DNA of 6,819 bases, taken from contig DCIQ01000120.1 in assembly GCA_002317435.1 (NCBI GenBank), positions 2,298 through 9,116 of the forward strand, in the 5' to 3' direction. Below the pieces are notes generated by a model. It was not told the DNA's origin, made no database searches, and worked only from the letters and a program-made list of their open reading frames with translations. The stretch is from Bacteroidales bacterium UBA1722 (GTDB lineage: Bacteria > Bacteroidota > Bacteroidia > Bacteroidales > UBA932). Shown here one piece after another: positions 1 through 4,987 of this stretch. The first letter of the stretch is position 1; each line of letters opens with the position of its first letter. Both the position numbers and the translations under genes were made by a program.

Positions 1-1111
1 ATGCATAATATTTGGCGCTGTCCACTGAACTGCGCTGGCTTGTGCCTATCCTGACGAGTCCTTTCTCCGGCATTTTGACGGATGCGAGGTTCGTGGATGT
101 CTCCACGAGTCCTTTCATTTCGTGGCTCATGGCAAGTACTCCGTGGGGGACACCGTTCATCGAACTGACCAGATTCAGCGCCACCTGTTTCTCTATGACG
201 TCGTCTTTCCATTCCGTCTTTTCCATCACGGCATCGGTTCCGGAATCCGTAACGGCATATTCCGATTTTATATCCGATACCGTGTCGCTGAATATTTTTC
301 TGACTTTCCTGATGTCGGATTCATCGAAACCGATGACAGCGGAGGCTTCCCTGGCTATGGCGTTCCGCTTGTTTCCGCCGTCTATCATGCAAAGGTCGGT
401 ATCCGCCTCCTTCATGATCCGGTAGAGCGTTCTGGAGAGGGATTTTACAGCATTGGAGCGCCCTTTGTCTATGTCGTCCCCGCTGTGTCCTCCCATACCG
501 CCGGTAAATGACAGACGGTAGTGGACATTTCCGGACCTGCCCGGTACGGGATTATATCTGAATACGGCAGTGGTGTCAATACCTCCGGCACATCCTATGA
601 AAAGCTCCCCCTCGTCTTCGGAATCCAGATTGATGAGGATCTTGCCTGTGAGCATCGAACCGCTCAAGCCGAAGGCTCCGTCCATACCTGTCTCTTCCGA
701 TGCGGTGAAAAGACATTCCAGCGGCCCGTGGACGGCCGCCTTGTCATCTATCAATGCCAGGGTGGATGCTATCCCTATCCCGCAGTCCGCTCCGAGAGTG
801 GTATCTTTCGCTATCAGCCAGCCGTCTTCCACTACGGCATTGATGGAATCCGTGGCGAAATCGTGTTCTGAACCGCCTTTTTTTTCGCATACCATATCGG
901 AATGGCTCTGGAGAATTACCGTGGGTGCATTTTCCATCCCGGCAGTGGCAGGGACTTTGATGAGAACATTTCCTGAACCGTCAACGATATGCTCCAGTGA
1001 GCGCGTGGCAGCGAAATTCACCAGATAGGCTATTATTTTCTCCTCATGCCCCGATTCCCTCGGGATGCCGAGAATCTCCCTGAATACAGAGAGAACATTT
1101 TCAGATGTCAT
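1..1111 (-). CDS. pepD: Aminoacyl-histidine dipeptidase PepD (peptidase M20C), C-terminus cut off by the window edge
   Basis: This is a cytosolic di-zinc dipeptidase that cleaves Xaa-His and many other dipeptides, recycling amino acids from peptides. The visible 370 codons follow the family closely: LQSHSDMV near residues 67-74 (zinc ligand His70), TLGADCGIG near 105-113 (bridging Asp109), SEETGMDGAFGL near 138-149 (catalytic Glu139 and metal ligand Glu140), INLDSEDEGELFIGCAGG near 160-177 (Asp163), and the lid-domain segment GGMGGHSGDDID. Each catalytic residue sits ten positions before its E. coli PepD counterpart (80, 119, 149/150, 173), which supports the ATG at 1111 as the start. Known family members have about 485 residues, so roughly 115 are missing, including the last His ligand. 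The residue after Asp109 is Cys where relatives I recall have Asn. The start lies 9 bases after the dnaA stop with no Shine-Dalgarno sequence and no promoter between them, so cotranscription with dnaA is likely. Confidence 0.93.
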   Translation of the reverse strand, partial: MTSENVLSVFREILGIPRESGHEEKIIAYLVNFAATRSLEHIVDGSGNVLIKVPATAGMENAPTVILQSHSDMVCEKKGGSEHDFATDSINAVVEDGWLIAKDTTLGADCGIGIASTLALIDDKAAVHGPLECLFTASEETGMDGAFGLSGSMLTGKILINLDSEDEGELFIGCAGGIDTTAVFRYNPVPGRSGNVHYRLSFTGGMGGHSGDDIDKGRSNAVKSLSRTLYRIMKEADTDLCMIDGGNKRNAIAREASAVIGFDESDIRKVRKIFSDTVSDIKSEYAVTDSGTDAVMEKTEWKDDVIEKQVALNLVSSMNGVPHGVLAMSHEMKGLVETSTNLASVKMPEKGLVRIGTSQRSSVDSAKYYA

Positions 1112-1120
1112 ATATATGGT

Positions 1121-2548
1121 TTAAAGAGTAGTGTCCGTCTTGAGGATTCTCTCAATGTCGCTGAGGTACTGCCTGAAGGACTTGTCGGTATCCATTAGAT
1201 CGCATACCGTGTTGCAGGCGTACAGAACTGTGGCATGGTTCTTTCCCCCTATCTGGGCACCTATGCTGTCCAGGGAGGTGCTCGTGAGACTTCTGCTCAG
1301 ATACATGGCTATCTGTCTGGCCTGAACCACTTCGCGTTTCCTGGTGTTGGACAGGAGAATCTCGTCTGTAATATTGAAATATGAGCAGACCGTTTTCTTT
1401 ATTCTGGTGATGGAGATGTCGTTTTTCGGGACATGGACTATCTTGCCGATAAGTTCTTCCGCAAGAGAGAGCGATATCTTCTTATGGGTCAGGGTCGCAT
1501 TGGCCATCAGTGAGACAAGCGCCCCCTCAAGTTCCCTGACATTTCCCGTAACCTTCTGAGCCAGAAAATCTATGACTTCAGCAGGCAGCGTTATTCCTTC
1601 GCGGAAGCTCTTCGACTCCAGTATGCTGATGCGAGTTTCATAGTCCGGTACGGTAAGTTCCGTGGTGAGACCCCATTTGAAACGGGACAGAAGTCTGGTC
1701 TCCAGTCCCTGAAGCTCTACGGGAGAACGGTCGGAAGTGAGGATGAGCTGCTTTCCCAGCTGGTGCAGATGGTTGAAAATCTGGAACAGTGCATTCTGGG
1801 AACCTTTCTTCTCCGCGAATTCGTGAATGTCGTCTATTATCAGTGTGTCGATGGACTGGTAGTAGTGGATGAAGTCATTCAGCTTGTTCTTGACGGTAAC
1901 TGCATCTATGAACTGTGAAACGAACTGGTTGGCCGTCACGTAGAGAACCACCTGCTCCGGATGTCTGTCCTTTACGGCTATCCCGATGGCTTGGGCCAGA
2001 TGGGTCTTGCCCAGTCCGGGACCTCCGAAGACGAAGAGGGGATTGAATGAAGTGTTTCCCGGTTTCTCCGCTATCTGGAGACCTGCAGCCCTGGCCAGAA
2101 TATTGCAGCTTCCCTGAATGAAATTATCGAAAGTATATATGGGATTCAGGTTCGGGTCTATGTTGAGGCGCTGGAGACCGGGGATGACGTACGGATCGGA
2201 AATCGAAGATATCACCTGTTCCGCCGGAATCGGCACTTCGGGATTCCTGAGGTCTTTTTTACCATTGGCGGGATACGTGACGGTAGAGTCTTTCGTCACC
2301 CGTACATTATAGATGAGCCGCACCTGCGGACCGATGACCCTTTTGAGTGTTCTGCCCAGAAGGTCGATGAAGTGTTCTTCTATATATTCACGGAAGAATT
2401 CTGAAGGAACCTCAATGGTAAGATCCATCCCCTCCAGGCTTACTGCCTTGATGGGTTCGAACCAAATGCGATACTGCTCGGGAGAGAGGATATCCCTCAC
2501 TACCGACATACATTCAGTCCATTTGCTGGTATCAGCCATTCCGTTCAT
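1121..2548 (-). CDS. dnaA: Chromosomal replication initiator protein DnaA
   Basis: DnaA is the AAA+ ATPase that binds DnaA boxes, melts the origin and helps load the replicative helicase. The 475-residue product has all four domains. Domain I is at about 8-80 (KWTECMSVVRDIL, then YRIWFEPI), followed by a short variable domain II. Domain III has Walker A GGPGLGKTH at 175-183, Walker B LIIDDIH at 236-242, sensor 1 LTSD at 270-273, box VII RLLSRFKWGL with arginine finger Arg289, and sensor 2 GNVRELEGAL with Arg338. Domain IV has the DNA-binding signature IGAQIGGKNHATVLYA at about 429-444. IDDIHEF and NHLHQLGKQLILTSD resemble Bacteroidales DnaA as I remember it. The frame extends to a TTG at 2554, but the ATG codons at 2548 and 2539 are better starts; the latter would give 472 residues beginning MADTSKW. 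pepD follows after 9 bases. A hairpin with a U-tract lies about 16 bases upstream of the start. Confidence 0.97.
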   Translation of the reverse strand: MNGMADTSKWTECMSVVRDILSPEQYRIWFEPIKAVSLEGMDLTIEVPSEFFREYIEEHFIDLLGRTLKRVIGPQVRLIYNVRVTKDSTVTYPANGKKDLRNPEVPIPAEQVISSISDPYVIPGLQRLNIDPNLNPIYTFDNFIQGSCNILARAAGLQIAEKPGNTSFNPLFVFGGPGLGKTHLAQAIGIAVKDRHPEQVVLYVTANQFVSQFIDAVTVKNKLNDFIHYYQSIDTLIIDDIHEFAEKKGSQNALFQIFNHLHQLGKQLILTSDRSPVELQGLETRLLSRFKWGLTTELTVPDYETRISILESKSFREGITLPAEVIDFLAQKVTGNVRELEGALVSLMANATLTHKKISLSLAEELIGKIVHVPKNDISITRIKKTVCSYFNITDEILLSNTRKREVVQARQIAMYLSRSLTSTSLDSIGAQIGGKNHATVLYACNTVCDLMDTDKSFRQYLSDIERILKTDTTL

Positions 2549-2564
2549 TATCAATATATTCCGT

Positions 2565-2601
2565 AAAAAACGGCTGACGTATCTTGTTTACTTCAGCCGT
2601 T
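2565..2601 (-). terminator. Rho-independent terminator-like hairpin just upstream of dnaA
   Basis: On the minus strand the arm AACGGCTGA (2593-2601) is perfectly complementary to TCAGCCGTT (2569-2577). The nine pairs enclose a 15-base loop, and the second arm runs into six T residues (2565-2570). That is the layout of an intrinsic terminator for minus-strand transcripts. It would end the amidase-MCE transcript about 170 bases after the MCE stop codon, protecting dnaA from read-through. Its position only about 16 bases before the dnaA ATG is unusual, and an attenuator role is an alternative. I have seen the structure but computed no folding energy. Confidence 0.6.
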
Positions 2602-2602
2602 A

Positions 2603-2633
2603 CAAAATTGTATAAAATAAATTGAATCGTAAA
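2603..2633 (-). promoter_or_regulatory. Possible dnaA promoter
   Basis: On the minus strand CAATTTTG (2603-2610) matches the Bacteroidota -7 consensus TAnnTTTG at five of its six fixed positions. A weak upstream box, TTTA (2630-2633), lies 19 bases away. Transcription would then start near 2596-2600, inside the first arm of the hairpin at 2565-2601, giving a leader of about 50 bases before the ATG at 2548. Another imperfect match, TTTTTTTG, lies at 2645-2652. Both are weaker than the promoters at 4881-4974. Confidence 0.35.
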
Positions 2634-2768
2634 AATTTTTTTTTCAAAAAAACGACTTGTTTCTGCAAGTGTTTAGTATTCAGTGAAAAAAATGTTGTGA
2701 TTTTTTTTGGTAAAAAAAAGGACTTGAAATTAGGATTGAAAGCAATATTTTTTATATGTGTGAACAGT
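2603..2768. other. AT-rich intergenic tract between the MCE gene and dnaA
   Basis: By hand count about 38 of 166 bases are G or C (about 23%), against near-even composition in the genes. It contains several A or T runs of seven or more bases, including an eight-T run at 2701-2708 facing an eight-A run at 2712-2719. I see no open reading frame, RNA gene or good DnaA box. A small hairpin (2765-2770 with 2774-2779) overlaps the MCE stop codon but has no T-run after it. The tract most likely holds the dnaA promoter region. Confidence 0.7.
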
Positions 2769-3677
2769 TTAGAAAACTGAAATTTTCAGATTTTTTTTAG
2801 GGTTTTCCTTTATTTTGTTCACAAGTGAATCCATGTCCGTCACCAGGGCGTTTATGGAGTTGTAAAGTGTGTCGGTTGTCATTATTTTACCAATGCTTGA
2901 ATTGGGATTCTTAAGCTTTTCCGCAAGTGAATTGATGCTCGCGATGGTCTCTTCCAGTTCGGAGTTTCGTATCCCGGCAGTGATATACCTGACGTCCGAC
3001 AGGGTGCTGTCCAGTTTTGCGGAGGATGTTTTCAATGTGCCGGATATGTCCTTGACATCCGTGATGATGCCTGTTATCTCCGGAGACCGCATTTCTATGG
3101 ATGCCATCAATTTTTCGAGGTTGGAGGCACTGTTCCTGACACTTCGGAGCAGTTCCGCCACATTCTCCCGGTTCTTCTCGTCCAACATGGCATTGAGATT
3201 TCTCACCGCCGCGTCCAGATCGTCTGCGAGCATGTCGAACTTCTTTCCCAGAGGAGCCATATCCTGAAGAAGTGAAGACATGACGTCCTGTTGGACGCAT
3301 CCTTCAAGTGTATCCCCCGATTCAGCCATCACACGGGAACTTCCAAGCAGAATCCGTATCGATTTTCCTCCGAGAATATCGGAACTGTATATTTCTGTCC
3401 TGGAATCTTCAGGAATATCGAAATCTCCCGAGACGTTCATCCTGATATCGTACAGTTCTTTTTCTCTGTTGTACCTGATGCCCATCACCGAACCTGCCTT
3501 GAAACCTTTGATATATATCGGTGTGGCCGGGTTGAGTCCTTCCACATTTTCATAAGTGGCTATGAAGGTGTACCCTTTGTTGAAAAGTCCGTTGCCGCGC
3601 AGGTAGTTTATACCCAAAAACAATACGATAACGATGACCGATACGAAAATTCCGGTTTTGAGTTCCTTGCTTTTCAT
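2769..3677 (-). CDS. MCE/MlaD-family lipid-transport protein
   Basis: MCE proteins are membrane-anchored periplasmic proteins that assemble into rings or tubes and move phospholipids between the two membranes, normally with an MlaE-type permease and MlaF-type ATPase. The 302-residue product has one N-terminal membrane segment (about 9-26), the MCE domain (about 36-113; VEGLNPATPIYIKGFKAG, then SDILGGKSIRILLG), and a long Ser/Asn/Asp-rich helical region (about 135-285) ending LKISVF, all typical of Bacteroidota MlaD-like proteins. The ATG at 3677 gives the expected MKSKELKTG opening and follows an A-rich stretch; longer starts at 3716 (ATG) and 3719 (TTG) would add unconserved residues ahead of the anchor. 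It lies 55 bases downstream of the amidase gene with no promoter motif between them, so the two probably form an operon. No permease or ATPase gene is visible beside it. Substrate unknown. Confidence 0.88.
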   Translation of the reverse strand: MKSKELKTGIFVSVIVIVLFLGINYLRGNGLFNKGYTFIATYENVEGLNPATPIYIKGFKAGSVMGIRYNREKELYDIRMNVSGDFDIPEDSRTEIYSSDILGGKSIRILLGSSRVMAESGDTLEGCVQQDVMSSLLQDMAPLGKKFDMLADDLDAAVRNLNAMLDEKNRENVAELLRSVRNSASNLEKLMASIEMRSPEITGIITDVKDISGTLKTSSAKLDSTLSDVRYITAGIRNSELEETIASINSLAEKLKNPNSSIGKIMTTDTLYNSINALVTDMDSLVNKIKENPKKNLKISVF

Positions 3678-3690
3678 CTGATTTGTTTCT

Positions 3691-3718
3691 TGATGTTGTT
3701 TCACTGCGGGAAACATCA
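3691..3718 (-). other. Short inverted repeat between the amidase and MCE genes
   Basis: TGATGTT (3691-3697) and AACATCA (3712-3718) form a perfect seven-base inverted repeat around 14 bases. A competing inner pairing, GTTTC (3698-3702) with GAAAC (3710-3714), is also possible. No T-run follows on either strand, so this is not a typical terminator. It could affect transcript processing or translation of the downstream gene, or be chance. Confidence 0.25.
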
Positions 3719-3732
3719 ACTTCCGTGCCTTG

Positions 3733-4863
3733 TCAGAAGAAAGTCACGAAAGCATCCTTGAAGTCCCTGCTGACTTCATGGAGTTTCCGTTGGGCTTCTT
3801 CCCGTGTCTTGAAGTCCCCTATGTAATATTTGTATATGTTGCCGACCTTGCAGGTGCCGTGTTTTTTCCCCTTGAAGAACGGATCATCGTTTTTCATGTC
3901 GTTGGTTGTCGCCAGAATCTGAATGTGAAAGGCCTTCGGAGTATCGGACGGCTCCTTCTTCTGTTTGTTGTTCCTGGATGCCTGGGCGGAAGGGCGTCTG
4001 GAGTCGTTTTTCGAATGAACAGCGGGCGGTTCGGACGGAGCCGGGGACGGCGCGGTGTCCTGCACTGTCTTCATCCCGAATTTGTCCCGATACGCTTTCA
4101 CGGCATTGAATATGTTTCTGGCCATGCGGTAGTGCTGTCTGGAATCGGACAGGATATTGTAGTCTGACGGATTCGAGAGGAACCCGAGTTCTGTGAGTAT
4201 GGATGGCATTGTGCATTTCCACAGGACTACGAAACCGGCCTGCCGGACTCCGCGGCTGTGGGTTATCGGACCTTTCGAATACGATTTCTGGAGGTATTCG
4301 GCCAGTATGAGGCTCTGTTCCATGTGGGCATTCTGGAGCAGCGAGAAGATTATGTATGACTCCGGTACGGAAGGATTGAATCCCTCATATCTGGTCGAGT
4401 AGTCGTTTTCCAGGGTGATGACGCTGTTCTCCAGCTGGCATACTTCCATATTGTCTTCACTCATATTCATACCCATTATGAACGTTTCGGTGCCGTTGGC
4501 CTGAGCGGATTTGGTGGCATTTATATGGATGGATATGAAGAGGTCGGCCTTATTGCGGTTCGCGATTTCGGCCCGGGTGGACAGTTCGACGAAAGTGTCG
4601 TCAGAGCGGGTATAGACCACACGTACTCCCGGAAGCGAGTCCTGAATCATTTTTCCGAGTTTGAGCGCGACTGACAGGACGATGTTCTTTTCATAGACCT
4701 TTCCTCTCAGACATCCTGGGTCCCGTCCCCCGTGCCCTGGGTCGATGACTATGGTTTTCAACTGGTATGAAACGGGCTCCTGTGCCTGCGCCGTGATGCA
4801 GGCGGCAGATATGAGCATGAAGAGCAGAATGAGCGTAATTCCGTTTTGTGTGTTCCGTGGCAT
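3733..4863 (-). CDS. N-acetylmuramoyl-L-alanine amidase (Amidase_3/AmiC type) with C-terminal SPOR domain
   Basis: This periplasmic zinc enzyme cuts the amide bond between N-acetylmuramic acid and the stem peptide of peptidoglycan, as needed for daughter-cell separation. The 376-residue protein has a signal peptide (about 1-27, cleavage predicted after AQA). The Amidase_3 domain (about 36-262) shows IDPGHGGRDPG (zinc ligand His44), YEKNIVL (Glu58), SIHIN (His113) and ILTELGFLSN (catalytic Glu225), so the active site looks complete. A Pro/Ser/Lys-rich linker (about 265-310) leads to a SPOR-like domain (about 311-376; FHIQILATT, then YKYYIGDFKTREEAQ and AFVTF). SPOR domains bind glycan strands stripped of peptides, the product of amidase action, and usually target division sites; here that is inference. 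The ATG at 4863 is preceded by a strong promoter and a leader of about 10-14 bases. It is the first gene of the unit with the MCE gene. Cys22 is not in a good lipobox, so a lipoprotein is unlikely. Confidence 0.94.
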   Translation of the reverse strand: MPRNTQNGITLILLFMLISAACITAQAQEPVSYQLKTIVIDPGHGGRDPGCLRGKVYEKNIVLSVALKLGKMIQDSLPGVRVVYTRSDDTFVELSTRAEIANRNKADLFISIHINATKSAQANGTETFIMGMNMSEDNMEVCQLENSVITLENDYSTRYEGFNPSVPESYIIFSLLQNAHMEQSLILAEYLQKSYSKGPITHSRGVRQAGFVVLWKCTMPSILTELGFLSNPSDYNILSDSRQHYRMARNIFNAVKAYRDKFGMKTVQDTAPSPAPSEPPAVHSKNDSRRPSAQASRNNKQKKEPSDTPKAFHIQILATTNDMKNDDPFFKGKKHGTCKVGNIYKYYIGDFKTREEAQRKLHEVSRDFKDAFVTFF

Positions 4864-4880
4864 TCCGTTGTAATTTTTCG

Positions 4881-4910
4881 CAAAGGTAAGGTTTTATGTC
4901 ATATTTCAAA
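4881..4910 (-). promoter_or_regulatory. Bacteroidota-type promoter for the amidase-MCE unit
   Basis: On the minus strand TACCTTTG (4881-4888) matches the -7 consensus TAnnTTTG exactly, and TTTG (4907-4910) lies 18 bases upstream as the -33 box. Transcription should start a few bases past the -7 box, near 4873-4877, giving a leader of about 10-14 bases to the ATG at 4863. The leader is AT-rich and has no Shine-Dalgarno sequence, as is usual in this phylum. Confidence 0.75.
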
Positions 4911-4941
4911 GCGGCTTCTAAATCCTAAAAGGAATGGTCTG

Positions 4942-4974
4942 TTCGCGGGTGGAAATGAAAAAAGACTATATTTG
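4942..4974 (+). promoter_or_regulatory. Bacteroidota-type promoter for lptD
   Basis: TATATTTG (4967-4974) is an exact match to the -7 consensus TAnnTTTG. TTCG (4942-4945), 21 bases upstream, is a three-of-four match to the -33 box TTTG. Transcription should begin near 4979-4983, so the leader to the ATG at 4988 is only about 5-10 bases (11-15 to the ATG at 4994). The box lies downstream of another in-frame ATG at 4955, which argues against that codon as the start. Confidence 0.72.
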
Positions 4975-4987
4975 CAGATTATTTCCA

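Noticed and set aside
12..1028. Several overlapping plus-strand open frames of 116-152 codons opposite pepD
   Set aside because: They are antisense to a clearly conserved M20C peptidase, lack family motifs, and have no promoter or start context of their own.
2549..2554. TTG at 2554 as the dnaA start
   Set aside because: ATG codons at 2548 and 2539 lie just downstream and fit the family's N-terminus at least as well.
2549..2768. Replication origin next to dnaA
   Set aside because: The tract is AT-rich, but I found no good DnaA box (TTWTNCACA) on either strand, and Bacteroidota origins are often not next to dnaA.
3291..3761. Plus-strand open frame of 156 codons antisense to the MCE gene
   Set aside because: The opposite strand encodes a recognisable MCE protein; this frame shows no motif, and its end overlaps the amidase gene.
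4796..4863. Amidase as a lipoprotein through Cys22
   Set aside because: The residues before the Cys (Ser-Ala-Ala) lack the usual aliphatic residue at -3, and a standard cleavage site after AQA lies close behind.
4955..4987. Upstream in-frame ATG at 4955 as the lptD start
   Set aside because: An exact -7 promoter box (4967-4974) lies downstream of it, so the expected transcript would not contain it. The added residues also separate the signal segment from the N-terminus.
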